This document shows, piece by piece, positions 18,773 to 27,242 of a stretch of DNA of 64,000 nucleotides. Source of the DNA: Arthrobacter globiformis NBRC 12137 (GTDB lineage: Bacteria; Actinomycetota; Actinomycetes; Actinomycetales; Micrococcaceae); assembly GCF_000238915.1 (NCBI RefSeq), contig NZ_BAEG01000085.1, forward strand, positions 1 to 64,000, read 5' to 3'. The position numbers and the translations under genes are program-made. Below the pieces are notes generated by a model that was not told the DNA's origin, did no database searches, and saw only the letters and a program-made list of their open reading frames with translations. How positions within the stretch are numbered: position 1 is the stretch's first letter; every line of letters starts with the position of its first letter.

Positions 18773-20410
18773 CTAGCGCTTCTGCCTGACGATTTTTTCC
18801 TGGTCGACCTGACCCTCCGAGATAGCTTCATGCTCCTCGTGGCCTGCGCCTACCAGCTTGTCGTCGCCCTCGCCGAAGAAGCCCTTCTTGAAGTCCACGA
18901 TGGCGGTCTTCAGTGCTGCCACGGTGTCATCGTCCAGGACGTTGGTCTGCGCCAGCGTCGTGAGGATCGAGGACTTGTGCTTGAGGTGCTCCAGGAACTC
19001 GGACTCGAAGCGGCTGATGTCCTCAACCGGAACGTCGTCCAGGTAGCCCTGGGTACCGGCCCAGATGGACACAACCTGGTTCTCGACCGGGAACGGCGAG
19101 TACTGGCCCTGCTTGAGCAGTTCCATCAGGCGCGCACCGCGGGTCAGCTGCTGGCGGGATGCGGCATCGAGGTCCGATGCGAACATCGCGAACGCCTGCA
19201 TGTCGCGGTACTGGGCGAGGTCCAGCTTCAAGGTACCGGAGACCTTCTTCATGGACTTGACCTGGGCGGCACCGCCAACGCGGGACACCGAGACACCAAC
19301 GTCAACAGCGGGACGCTGGTTGGCGTTGAAGAGGTCCGACTGCAGGAAGATCTGGCCATCGGTAATGGAGATCACGTTGGTCGGGATGTAGGCCGAAACG
19401 TCGTTTGCCTTGGTTTCGATGAGCGGAAGGCCGGTCATCGAACCGGCGCCGAGCTCGTCGGAGAGCTTGGCACAACGCTCCAGGAGGCGGGAGTGCAGGT
19501 AGAAGACGTCGCCCGGGTAGGCTTCGCGTCCCGGCGGGCGGCGGAGCAGCAGCGACACGGCGCGGTAGGCTTCGGCCTGCTTGGACAGGTCATCGAACAC
19601 GATGAGGACGTGCTTGCCGCCGTACATCCAGTGCTGGCCGATGGCCGAACCGGCGTAGGGGGCAAGGTACTTGAAGCCGGCCGGGTCAGAAGCCGGGGAG
19701 GCAACGATCGTGGTGTACTCGAGCGCTCCGTTGTCCTCAAGGGTCTGGCGGATTGCTGCGATCGTCGAAGCCTTCTGGCCGATCGCGACGTAAACGCAGC
19801 GGACCTGCTTGGTCACGTCACCGGAAGCCCAGTTGTCCTTCTGGTTGATGATCGTGTCGATGGCAATAGCGGACTTGCCCGTCTGGCGGTCACCAATGAT
19901 CAGCTGGCGCTGGCCGCGGCCGATCGGAATCATGGCGTCGATTGCCTTCAGGCCGGTCTGCATCGGCTCGTGCACAGACTTGCGCTGGGTAACGCCCGGT
20001 GCCTGGAGTTCCAGAGCACGGGTGGTCTCGGCCTTGATCTCGCCGAGGTCGTCGATGGGCACACCCAGGGGGTCCACCACGCGGCCGAGGAAGGCGTCGC
20101 CGACCGGGACGGACAGAACCTGTCCGGTGCGGTGGACTTCCTGGCCCTCTTCGATGCCAGTGAAGTCACCAAGTACGATGACACCGATCTCGCGCACGTC
20201 GAGGTTCTGGGCGAGGCCCAGGGTGCCGTCTTCGAAGCGAAGCAGCTCGTTCGCCATGACCGAGGGAAGGCCCTCAACACGGGCGATGCCGTCACTTGCG
20301 GTGGTCACACGGCCGACCTCTACGCGCTCTGCGTTTCCGGGTTCGTAGGACGCCGCGAATTCGTTCAACGCATTACGGACGTCGTCGGCGTTGATGGTCA
20401 ATTCGGCCAT
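18773..20410 (-). CDS. atpA: F1 ATP synthase alpha subunit
   Basis: The non-catalytic nucleotide-binding subunit of F1; 545 residues starting [15 protein letters not shown]. The P-loop is GDRQTGKSA near residue 170; [22 protein letters not shown] and the visible [12 protein letters not shown] region are standard. An open frame reaches 20443, but ATG 20410 gives the family N-terminus. The C-terminal 30 residues are charged and extend beyond the E. coli end, as in other actinobacteria. Confidence 0.97.
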   Translation of the reverse strand: MAELTINADDVRNALNEFAASYEPGNAERVEVGRVTTASDGIARVEGLPSVMANELLRFEDGTLGLAQNLDVREIGVIVLGDFTGIEEGQEVHRTGQVLSVPVGDAFLGRVVDPLGVPIDDLGEIKAETTRALELQAPGVTQRKSVHEPMQTGLKAIDAMIPIGRGQRQLIIGDRQTGKSAIAIDTIINQKDNWASGDVTKQVRCVYVAIGQKASTIAAIRQTLEDNGALEYTTIVASPASDPAGFKYLAPYAGSAIGQHWMYGGKHVLIVFDDLSKQAEAYRAVSLLLRRPPGREAYPGDVFYLHSRLLERCAKLSDELGAGSMTGLPLIETKANDVSAYIPTNVISITDGQIFLQSDLFNANQRPAVDVGVSVSRVGGAAQVKSMKKVSGTLKLDLAQYRDMQAFAMFASDLDAASRQQLTRGARLMELLKQGQYSPFPVENQVVSIWAGTQGYLDDVPVEDISRFESEFLEHLKHKSSILTTLAQTNVLDDDTVAALKTAIVDFKKGFFGEGDDKLVGAGHEEHEAISEGQVDQEKIVRQKR

Positions 20411-20439
20411 CTGCAGTCCCTGCTCTCCTGTATTCGTGA

Positions 20440-20458
20440 TCATCGTTGCTCACGATGA
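20440..20458 (-). other. Small hairpin between atpH and atpA
   Basis: TCATCGT (20440-20446) and ACGATGA (20452-20458) form a perfect 7-bp stem with a five-base loop, 30 bases before the atpA start on the minus strand. It lies in the intercistronic spacer and might influence atpA translation. Confidence 0.45.
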
Positions 20459-20493
20459 CCGGGGTTTCTATCAGTTGTGTGGTGCTTGTCCGG

Positions 20494-21321
20494 CTAGCCG
20501 GCCAGCTGGCGCTGAAGGTCGTTCAGGCGGGCGAGGACCGAAGCGTCTACCACTTCATCCCCCACCTGGACACGGATGCCGCCGATCAGCGTGGGATCAA
20601 CGTTGACGTTGACCTTCAGCTCGCGCCCGTAGAGGGAGTTCAGTCCCTGCTGCAGGCGGCTTGCCTGCGTCTCCGTGAGGGGACGCGTGACGTTGACCGT
20701 CGCAATCCAGCGCCGCTGGCGCTTGGCGGCGAGCTCGGCGAAACGGCTTACGAGCTTCGTCGCCTTGATGCCACGGGGTTGTGCCACTGCCTGTCCAATG
20801 AGGACCTTGGCTTCCTCGCTTGCGGCAGGAACCAGCCTTTCGGCCAGTGTGATCTTTGCTGCGGCGCTGGCCTGCGGTTCAGACAGGGCACGCTGCACCT
20901 CGTGGCTGGAAGCCACGGCCTGGTTGAAGGAGAAAAGATCGTTCTCCAGTTCTTCCAGACCGGTAATACCGGAGGCAGAAACGGCCGACTTGTTTTCGGC
21001 AACGGCGATAACCACCGTTGCGGCAAGCGTCTCGAGTGCATCGCCGATGTCACGCGCCGATGCCCAGCGTGAGCTGGCCAGACCGGCAGCGATGTCCACG
21101 GCTTCGGCGGAAACTTTCCCGCCGAAGAGCTGCTTGATCAACCCGGACTTTTCCTCACCGTTGCGCGAGGGGTCAGTCAGGGCGCGGCGCAAGCCAGCCG
21201 AGCTGTCTACCGCTGCCAGGATCCCGAAAAGTTCCTTTGCCAACTGCAGCGATGCAAACGGAAGCTTTGGCTCCAGCTCGGTCAGCGCCTTGGTCAGCGA
21301 TTCGCTCGATACACCTGCCAT
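20494..21321 (-). CDS. atpH: F1 ATP synthase delta subunit
   Basis: The peripheral-stalk connector between F1 and the b subunits; 275 residues, longer than the roughly 177 of E. coli because of an extra helical segment in the middle, a known actinobacterial trait. The conserved C-terminal DPTLIGGIRVQVGDEVVD stretch identifies it. ATG 21321 shares one base with the TAA stop of atpF (TAATG), so the two are translationally coupled. Confidence 0.95.
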   Translation of the reverse strand: MAGVSSESLTKALTELEPKLPFASLQLAKELFGILAAVDSSAGLRRALTDPSRNGEEKSGLIKQLFGGKVSAEAVDIAAGLASSRWASARDIGDALETLAATVVIAVAENKSAVSASGITGLEELENDLFSFNQAVASSHEVQRALSEPQASAAAKITLAERLVPAASEEAKVLIGQAVAQPRGIKATKLVSRFAELAAKRQRRWIATVNVTRPLTETQASRLQQGLNSLYGRELKVNVNVDPTLIGGIRVQVGDEVVDASVLARLNDLQRQLAG

Positions 21322-21878
21322 TACTTAGCTACACCTGCGTTCTGGGACTCCAGATCGGCCAGGAAGCGGTCAACAACGCGTGCTGCGCGTGCGTCGTCCT
21401 CGAGGGTCTCCCCAACGATGCGGCCCGCAAGCGTGGTGGCAAGAGTGCCAACCTCTGAACGCAGCGACACAACTGCCGCCTGGCGCTCGGATTCGATCTG
21501 CACGTGTGCCTGGGCGGTGATCCGCGCAGACTCGGCTGCAGCCTTCTCCTTCAGTTCCGCCAGGATCTGAGCGCCTTCGGCACGTGCTTCCTCGCGGATG
21601 CGGTTGGCCTCGGCACGGGCATCAGTGAGCTGCTGCTTGTACTCTTCGAGTGCGGCAGAAGCCTCAGCCTGTGCCTTCTCAGCCTTGGCGATGCCGCCCT
21701 CGATGGCCTCGGCACGCTCTGCGAACGTCTTCTCGAACATCGGGACAACGAACTTGACCACGATGAAAAAGAGGACAGCAAAGCCGGCGAGGACGACGCC
21801 CATTTCCCAAAGATTGGGAACGAGCGGGTTAGCCGCCTCGGCGCCTTCAGTGGCGGCTGAGATGATCAGCTGATTCAT
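21321..21878 (-). CDS. atpF: F0 ATP synthase b subunit
   Basis: The peripheral stalk b subunit; 185 residues. A single membrane helix (about 25-47, GVVLAGFAVLFFIVVKFVV) is followed by a long Ala/Glu/Lys/Arg-rich helix that forms the coiled-coil dimer. It has one b gene only, with no b' paralogue. It is coupled to atpH by a one-base overlap; ATG 21878 is preceded by GGGTGAAAC. Confidence 0.96.
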   Translation of the reverse strand: MNQLIISAATEGAEAANPLVPNLWEMGVVLAGFAVLFFIVVKFVVPMFEKTFAERAEAIEGGIAKAEKAQAEASAALEEYKQQLTDARAEANRIREEARAEGAQILAELKEKAAAESARITAQAHVQIESERQAAVVSLRSEVGTLATTLAGRIVGETLEDDARAARVVDRFLADLESQNAGVAK

Positions 21879-21931
21879 GTTTCACCCGTCCTTATCTACT
21901 CGGTTCTGAATGTTCGCTTAGTTCTGAAGGT

Positions 21932-22150
21932 TTACTTGAGAACGAAAGCGAAGACCAGGCCCAGGATGGCGAGGGCTTCAGTCAGCGCAAGGCCGAGGAA
22001 TGCGATCGGCTGCAGGACGCGCTGAGCTTCCGGCTGACGTGCCACACCGTTGATGTAGGCGGCGAACACGAGACCCACACCGATACCACCGCCGATGGCC
22101 GAGAGACCGTAGCCGATGAGGTTGAGGGAGCCGTTGATGGAGCCTTCCAT
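21932..22150 (-). CDS. atpE: F0 ATP synthase c subunit (proteolipid ring)
   Basis: A 72-residue two-helix hairpin that forms the rotor ring. The polar loop is ARQPE (37-41) and the proton-carrying carboxylate is Glu58 in LTEALAI. The residues around Glu58 do not suggest a sodium site, so proton coupling is inferred. ATG 22150 has an excellent AAGGAAG ribosome site; the frame runs up to 22165 but that adds an untypical MKGRK head. A small hairpin lies just before the ribosome site. Confidence 0.97.
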   Translation of the reverse strand: MEGSINGSLNLIGYGLSAIGGGIGVGLVFAAYINGVARQPEAQRVLQPIAFLGLALTEALAILGLVFAFVLK

Positions 22151-22167
22151 TTTTCTTCCTTTCAAGA

Positions 22168-22183
22168 TGCCATGTATATGGCA
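22168..22183 (-). other. Hairpin just upstream of the atpE ribosome site
   Basis: TGCCAT (22168-22173), loop GTAT, ATGGCA (22178-22183): a perfect 6-bp stem a few bases before the AAGGAAG ribosome site. The c subunit must be made in about tenfold excess, and leader structure upstream of atpE is known to raise its translation in E. coli; a similar role here is inference. Confidence 0.45.
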
Positions 22184-22228
22184 GGTTGTTTGGGTTGCTT
22201 CATCCCCGCGAGGGGAAGTTTGAGGTGC

Positions 22229-23029
22229 CTAGTGGCTGTCGGCGTGGAGTGCGCCTTCGATGTAGATCGCGGTCAGCAGGGTGAACACGTACGCCTGCAG
22301 CGCCATGATCAGCGCTTCCAGCATGTACATGGCAATCGCACCGGCGAGGACCAGGACCGAGGTGCCCTTGAGGAGGACGTTCTCCTGCATGACGAGGTAT
22401 TCGATGCCGGAACCGGCGATCATGACAATCAGGTGGCCGGCCAGCATCGTGGCGAACAGACGGAGGCTGTGCGTGACCGGGCGGACCAGGAAGTTGGAGA
22501 TGATCTCGATCGGAATGACGATCGGCAGGATGTAGACCGGGACACCGGAGGGAACGGTGGCGAGCTTGAAGTAGCGCAGGCCGTTCTTCTTGATGCCGAT
22601 GCCGATCCAGGTGACATACACGATGGCTGCCAGCACGTAGGCGCCGCCGACGTGCGAGAAGCTCGGGAGCTGGATCAGCGGGATTGCGCCGTAGATGTTG
22701 TTCACCAGGATGAAGAAGAACAGGCTGAACAGCAGCGGGACGTACTTGATGAAGTCCCTGCCGCCGATGATGTCCTTGGCGATGCTGTTGCGGACGAAGC
22801 CGTAGGCGGCTTCACCTGCGAACTGCAGCTTGCCGGGAACGAGCTGCTGCTTCCGTGCAGCGAGCACAAAGAATGTGGCGATAATGACGACGGACAGGAT
22901 AACCAGCAGCATCTGCTTGGAGAATCCGTCTGCCGCACCCCACGGCAGGATTGCCGGCAGGTGCATTTCTTCAATTCCGGGAGGTGTGAACTCTCCTGAA
23001 TTTTGGGCCGGGAGCGCAAGCGCGATCAA
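22229..23029 (-). CDS. atpB: F0 ATP synthase a subunit
   Basis: The stator channel of F0; 266 residues with about six membrane helices. The essential Arg lies in HSLRLFATMLAGH near residue 190, and SLFFFILVNNIYGAIP is a typical family stretch. The start codon appears to be TTG 23029: it has an AGAGGAA ribosome site six bases upstream, and the next ATG is 21 codons further in, past the usual N-terminus. A TTG start in the first large F0 gene may limit its output. Confidence 0.95.
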   Translation of the reverse strand: MIALALPAQNSGEFTPPGIEEMHLPAILPWGAADGFSKQMLLVILSVVIIATFFVLAARKQQLVPGKLQFAGEAAYGFVRNSIAKDIIGGRDFIKYVPLLFSLFFFILVNNIYGAIPLIQLPSFSHVGGAYVLAAIVYVTWIGIGIKKNGLRYFKLATVPSGVPVYILPIVIPIEIISNFLVRPVTHSLRLFATMLAGHLIVMIAGSGIEYLVMQENVLLKGTSVLVLAGAIAMYMLEALIMALQAYVFTLLTAIYIEGALHADSH

Positions 23030-23110
23030 CGCGTTTCCTCTCTGCAGTGTCCATCGTTGGGCGTTGGTCGGGTTCCGGCGCGCGTCATGCTTGCCCTCCC
23101 CCTCGTGAAA

Positions 23111-23449
23111 TTATTTGGCATTACTGTTCCCGTCCTCGGACGGGCCGCTGGCTGCACCGTTCCCGCCAGTTGGTTTCCTTGAACTGGTGAGGCCGTGCAT
23201 ATGGGACAGATAGAACCCTCCCGCTGCTCCAAGCAGAGCGCCTGCGAGCACAATCCAGCGGGTTCCCCACAGATAATCCAGTCCCCACCCTATCAAACTC
23301 CAGACGATGATTCCGCCAATAATGTAGCTAAAGACGGCCATTCCAGCGTTGTAACCGCCGTCGGAATTTTCGCCGGGTACAGCGGCAGGACCGGGCATCG
23401 GTTCGGGTGTCCCGGGTTCGTTTTTCCCGGGGTGTTTGTCCTTGGACAT
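23111..23449 (-). CDS. AtpZ/AtpI-like small membrane protein
   Basis: A 112-residue protein with a Pro/Gly-rich N-terminus (1-35), two membrane helices (about 38-58 and 65-85, containing GWGLDYLWGT) and a hydrophilic tail. This fits the AtpZ/F0F1-ATPase-associated family, which assists c-ring or magnesium-linked assembly in other bacteria. ATG 23449 shares one base with the TGA stop of the gene upstream (TGATG). Confidence 0.8.
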   Translation of the reverse strand: MSKDKHPGKNEPGTPEPMPGPAAVPGENSDGGYNAGMAVFSYIIGGIIVWSLIGWGLDYLWGTRWIVLAGALLGAAGGFYLSHMHGLTSSRKPTGGNGAASGPSEDGNSNAK

Positions 23450-23946
23450 CAGCGCTTTCCCCCGTTCCCGTTGGCGTCGCCGTCCGGTTCGGGGTCGTTG
23501 AAGATCTGCAGCCGGGCTTTGCTGAAACCGTAGATCTCGGCCGCCTGCCAGGTGACCACGGCCACGACGGCGCCAATGACGAACCAGCGGCCGTGCAGCC
23601 AGCCGGGAGCACCGACGGCGAACAGCACCACGGCGAAACCGATGACCTTGACGAAGTATGTCGCCACGAACAGGCCGACGGCACCCGAGGGGTTGTTACG
23701 CCCCACGAAGTGTCCGATCAACAGGCTGATCGCGAAGAACACGACCACCAGCAGGCCGCCGAGGCTGCTGGACACAACACCGGTCCAGCCGTTCAGCAGG
23801 GCAGCCACCACGCCGGTCAGGACCAGGGCGCCACCGGCTACTGCAGAACTCAGTCCAAGCAGGCCGAGCCAGAGCGACCGCGTGGGCCCGGAGACGCCAA
23901 CGGATCCTTTGCCGGACACAGGTCCGGGCTCGGCGTTGGAGGTCAT
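23449..23946 (-). CDS. atpI: AtpI-like ATP synthase operon membrane protein
   Basis: A 165-residue protein with four predicted membrane helices (about 27-48, 57-78, 90-112, 118-138) and hydrophilic ends. Position ahead of atpB and helix count match AtpI, the c-ring assembly factor, though sequence identity in this family is low. It is coupled to the downstream small protein by a one-base overlap and is probably the first gene of the ATP synthase operon. Confidence 0.78.
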   Translation of the reverse strand: MTSNAEPGPVSGKGSVGVSGPTRSLWLGLLGLSSAVAGGALVLTGVVAALLNGWTGVVSSSLGGLLVVVFFAISLLIGHFVGRNNPSGAVGLFVATYFVKVIGFAVVLFAVGAPGWLHGRWFVIGAVVAVVTWQAAEIYGFSKARLQIFNDPEPDGDANGNGGKR

Positions 23947-24037
23947 GCGAACCCAATCTTCGGGGCAGGGAGGAGTGGTGCAGGAAGAGCCTGCACCTGA
24001 ATTCTACACGAGATAGAAATTTTCCAAAAAGCGCCTA

Positions 24038-25165
24038 TTACTCGGACGCCTGTCCCACTCCGGTGTTCTCGCCGCGGCGGCTCAGGTATGGCCAGGCCGT
24101 GACCAGACCCATGACCAGCGTGGCGGCGACCATTATTGCCAGCACGACCTGCCAGGGGTAGACGGCAAAGGCCAGGCCGCCGAAGGACAGCACTGCCGCC
24201 CACAAATACAGGAGCATGACCGCAGTGCGGTGGGAGTAACCGATGTCCATGAGTTTGTGGTGCAGATGCCCGCGGTCGGCGGACCATGGTGAACGGCCGA
24301 CGGCGGTGCGCCGCACCACCGCGAGGCACAGGTCCAGGAGCGGCAGGAACAGCACGGCAAACGGCAGCAGGATGGGGATGATCGTGGGAATACCGTTAAC
24401 GCGGTCATAAAGCCCCGAGGTGATCTGGCCGGTGGAGACCACACCGGCTGACGCCATCAGCAGGCCTATCAGCATGGCGCCGGAATCCCCCATGAAGATC
24501 TTTGAGGGAAACCAGTTATGCGGCAGGAAGCCCAGGCAACTGCCCACGAGGACTGCCGTCAGCAGCGTGGCGAGGTCGGAACGGTCCAGGATCGGCGCGT
24601 TGCGGTGCACCCAGTAGGCGGTGAGGAAGAAGGCGGACCCGCCGATGACGGCTACCCCCGCTGCCAGCCCATCCAGCCCGTCGATGAAGTTGAACGCGTT
24701 CATCGTGACGACGATGAGGCCTGTGGTGAGGACGATGTTGACCGGGTCCGAATCGAAACGGATCGGCTCCGGAATGAACGGGATGATGGTCATGCGTACA
24801 CCCCAGACGGCCACCACGAGCGCGGCGAAAGCCTGCCCGATCAGCTTGACCCACCAGCGAAGGTCCAGGAGGTCGTCCGCCACTCCCACCAGCACGATGA
24901 CGGCAGCACCCGCCAGCACACCCCACGGAGCGCCGTTGTTCCGGAAGATGTCTTTGACGAAGAAGGACTGGCTTGCCACGGCCAGCGCCACCAGTACGCC
25001 GGCGAAAATCCCCAGCCCGCCGAGCCGCGAGACGGGGCTGGAGTGCATGTCACGGCTGCGGATCGGGGCGAACAGTTCAAGCCGGTCGCCGATCAGCCGC
25101 GCACCCCAGGTTGCCCCGTAGGAGACGATCGCCGCTGTCAGCATCATGGACAGGTACATGATCAT
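24038..25165 (-). CDS. wecA: Undecaprenyl-phosphate sugar-1-phosphate transferase (WecA/TagO family)
   Basis: Transfers a sugar phosphate, in this family GlcNAc-1-phosphate, to undecaprenyl phosphate and so starts wall polysaccharide synthesis. The 375-residue protein has about eleven membrane helices. Conserved cytoplasmic motifs are present: VADDLLDL near 95, NAFNFIDGLDGLAAG near 155, GDSGAMLIG near 226, and the HHKLMDIGYSHR loop near 302. It holds the same place between sua5 and atpB as rfe/wecA in M. tuberculosis. A hairpin covers the region just upstream of the start. Confidence 0.93.
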   Translation of the reverse strand: MIMYLSMMLTAAIVSYGATWGARLIGDRLELFAPIRSRDMHSSPVSRLGGLGIFAGVLVALAVASQSFFVKDIFRNNGAPWGVLAGAAVIVLVGVADDLLDLRWWVKLIGQAFAALVVAVWGVRMTIIPFIPEPIRFDSDPVNIVLTTGLIVVTMNAFNFIDGLDGLAAGVAVIGGSAFFLTAYWVHRNAPILDRSDLATLLTAVLVGSCLGFLPHNWFPSKIFMGDSGAMLIGLLMASAGVVSTGQITSGLYDRVNGIPTIIPILLPFAVLFLPLLDLCLAVVRRTAVGRSPWSADRGHLHHKLMDIGYSHRTAVMLLYLWAAVLSFGGLAFAVYPWQVVLAIMVAATLVMGLVTAWPYLSRRGENTGVGQASE

Positions 25166-25511
25166 GGCGCGGCCACCGTTCCGGTGGCGCTGTGCCAGCT
25201 GGCGCAGCGCTTGCTGGTGGCGCAGCGCACGACGCTGCCGCGTTGCAAGCTGAAAGGCTGCGGGCTATACGGATGCGGATTCGGGGTCAGGCCGGGCGGA
25301 CCATGCGGGCTCGTTGGGTGTGGATCTGACGTGCAATAAATGAAACTTCTCCGTCGCCATGCGCACAGACAGGCAGTGCATAGTGCCTGACGGGGCTGTA
25401 TTACAGTGGACTCTAGTCAAGATACTAACGCCAACGGGTACATCGCTTCGCGTCACACGGCCTTACGCCGGCGGGAAACTTGCCGACGGCTGTGCTGAAA
25501 GGATCCCCGCA
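25166..25511. other. Divergent intergenic region between wecA and a glycosyltransferase gene
   Basis: 346 bases without a convincing gene. The wecA-proximal end has a perfect hairpin, GCCACCG (25173-25179), loop TTC, CGGTGGC (25183-25189). GGCGCAGCGC occurs twice between 25199 and 25230. The right half (25320-25440) is AT-richer and should hold the promoter of the plus-strand gene; I could not assign -35 and -10 boxes with confidence. Confidence 0.5.
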
Positions 25512-26408
25512 ATGCCAGTGTCGGTCGCAGTTGCCGCCGTGACGTTTGACCGTCCCCAAGAGCTCGCCGTCCTGCTGAAAGCCATCAATGGGCAGACGGC
25601 CCCCGTGTCCACAATCTGCCTCGTTGACAGCGGCACAGCGCCGGCGAAGGACGTCGCCGACCAGCATGCGAATGTGGACTACATCCGTTCGGAAGCCAAT
25701 CTCGGAGGTGCCGGCGGTTTCTCCCTTGCCGCGCTCAAGGCCGTGGCCAGCGGCGCCGACTGGGTCTGGATGATGGACGACGACGCCGAGCCGGCGGATG
25801 CCGAGTGCCTGGCCACGCTGATCCGGGAAGCGGAGGCACGCGACCTGGAGGCTGTGGTGCCCCTGGTGGTGGCTCCGGGGCATCCCGACCAGCTCTCCTT
25901 CTTCTTCCGGCTGGACGGCAAGGTCTCCCACGACCGGGCCGCACTGGAAAAAGTCGGGTTCCTGCCGAACGACGGCCATTTCTTCAACGGTGCGCTCATC
26001 CGCTCCGATGTCTTCTTCAAGGTGGGCCTGCCGGACATGCGCCTCTTCATCCGCGGCGACGAGGTGGACTTCACCATCCGGCTGCGCAAGGCAGGCATCC
26101 GGTTCGGCACCGTCACCACGGCTGCGATCATGCACCCGCACGCGTTTTCCGAAACGAAGCACGTCTTCGGCGCCCGCTGGCACGTCATCGTTCCGGAGGG
26201 CGCCTTCAAGCGCTACTACTACTACCGCAACCGCGGCTACCTGATCCGCCGCCATTTCCGTGTGAAGTCCCTGGTGGCCGATGTGGGCGGGTACCTCGGC
26301 TATTTCCTCCGCCGGGGCGATCTCCGCGGGCTCGCGGACTGGTTCCGGGCGTTCTCCACGGGGCTCCGCGGCAAGGGCTTTGGCCCGCTGAAGGACCAGA
26401 AGTTCTAA
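25512..26408 (+). CDS. Family 2 glycosyltransferase
   Basis: A 298-residue GT-A fold enzyme. It begins with PVSVAVAAVTFDRP; the nucleotide-binding DxD-type motif is MMDDDAEP near residue 83, and GDEVDFTIRLRKAGI near 180 is the ED-type acceptor motif. It looks like rhamnosyl- or galactofuranosyl-transferases of wall polysaccharides, but the donor is unknown. The frame is open back to 25359; ATG 25512 is chosen because it has an AAAGGA ribosome site and gives the family start. It converges on the WecG-like gene and shares its context with wecA. Confidence 0.9.
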   Translation: MPVSVAVAAVTFDRPQELAVLLKAINGQTAPVSTICLVDSGTAPAKDVADQHANVDYIRSEANLGGAGGFSLAALKAVASGADWVWMMDDDAEPADAECLATLIREAEARDLEAVVPLVVAPGHPDQLSFFFRLDGKVSHDRAALEKVGFLPNDGHFFNGALIRSDVFFKVGLPDMRLFIRGDEVDFTIRLRKAGIRFGTVTTAAIMHPHAFSETKHVFGARWHVIVPEGAFKRYYYYRNRGYLIRRHFRVKSLVADVGGYLGYFLRRGDLRGLADWFRAFSTGLRGKGFGPLKDQKF

Positions 26409-26412
26409 CGCA

Positions 26413-26444
26413 CGGGGCCGGGCATCCTGTTTTGCCCGGCCCCG
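26413..26444. terminator. GC-rich hairpin between convergent glycosyltransferase genes
   Basis: A perfect 12-bp stem, CGGGGCCGGGCA (26413-26424) with TGCCCGGCCCCG (26433-26444), and an eight-base loop. It lies five bases after the plus-strand stop codon and could end transcription from either side. It lacks a T-run, so it is terminator-like rather than a canonical terminator. Confidence 0.6.
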
Positions 26445-26471
26445 CAGCCGGGTTCCGTCAGCCCTGATCTG

Positions 26472-27242
26472 TCAGCCGTGGCCGCGCAGCCGGCGCCGCA
26501 GCAGCAGTCCCAGCAGGACCCACGGCTCACCGAACACCCGGTAGGCTACGCGGCGCGGGTGCAGCAGCAGCCGCCAGGCCCACTCCAGGCCCAGCCGGCC
26601 AAGCCAGCGTGGTGCCAGCTTCTGGATGCCGGCGATCTGCTCGATGGCTCCCCCGACGGCACAATAGACCGCGGGCGGCAGCGACGGCAGGCGGCGCCAC
26701 AGCACCTCTTCCTGCAGGGGCATGCCGAGGCCGATCAGGACCAGCTGCGGCTGTACTTCCGCCAGCCATGCGGCGGCCTTCTCCTCCAAATCCGGATCCC
26801 AGCCCTCCCCCGGCATTCCGGAGACAGCAGCGCCCGGCACGATGCCCTGCAGCTTCTCCACGGCCTTGGCGTTGGCCGTCGCCCCGGCCCCAAGGACGGC
26901 GATGCGGTGGAGGCCGTCCAATCGGCCCAGCGCGGGAATCCAGTCCGTTGAACCAAGACGGTAGTCCATGACGGGCCGTGTGTCCCGGCCCGTCTTTGCC
27001 CGGCCCCTCCCCCACAGCCAGAGGACGGGCGCACCGTCGAGAAGGACAACGTCGCTGTTCTCGTAGAACTTCCTGAACTCGGGTTCGGAGTGGAAAAGCG
27101 TCACGCTGTGGAGATTGTGTCCGACGACGGTCCTGGTACTGCCGTCAGCCACGAATCCGTTGAGGACTGCGGTGAGTCCGTCGACGTCCAAGGGCGTGGC
27201 ATCCACTCCGAGGAACGGTACCGGTTGCCTCTGCAGCGTCAT
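26472..27242 (-). CDS. WecG/TagA/CpsF family glycosyltransferase
   Basis: A 256-residue GT26 enzyme, expected to add a second sugar (ManNAc, ManNAcA or a relative) to the lipid-linked GlcNAc made by WecA. Family signatures are NLHSVTLF, LLDGAP near residue 72, GLGMPLQE near 175, and the C-terminal APRWLGRLGLEWAWRLLLHP. It overlaps the sua5 gene by four bases (ATGA), so it is the last gene of the rho-distal operon even though its function belongs with wecA and the GT2 gene. Confidence 0.92.
   Translation of the reverse strand: MTLQRQPVPFLGVDATPLDVDGLTAVLNGFVADGSTRTVVGHNLHSVTLFHSEPEFRKFYENSDVVLLDGAPVLWLWGRGRAKTGRDTRPVMDYRLGSTDWIPALGRLDGLHRIAVLGAGATANAKAVEKLQGIVPGAAVSGMPGEGWDPDLEEKAAAWLAEVQPQLVLIGLGMPLQEEVLWRRLPSLPPAVYCAVGGAIEQIAGIQKLAPRWLGRLGLEWAWRLLLHPRRVAYRVFGEPWVLLGLLLRRRLRGHG

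Noticed and set aside
18830..20458. A plus-strand frame of 542 codons opposite atpA.
   Set aside because: Shadow of a highly conserved gene; its product is Leu/Gly/Val-rich noise.
22168..22183. A riboswitch upstream of the atp genes, and any riboswitch upstream of hom/thr, nagB or pncB.
   Set aside because: Only short simple hairpins or no leader at all; no known aptamer core was recognised, and pncB and argS appear leaderless.
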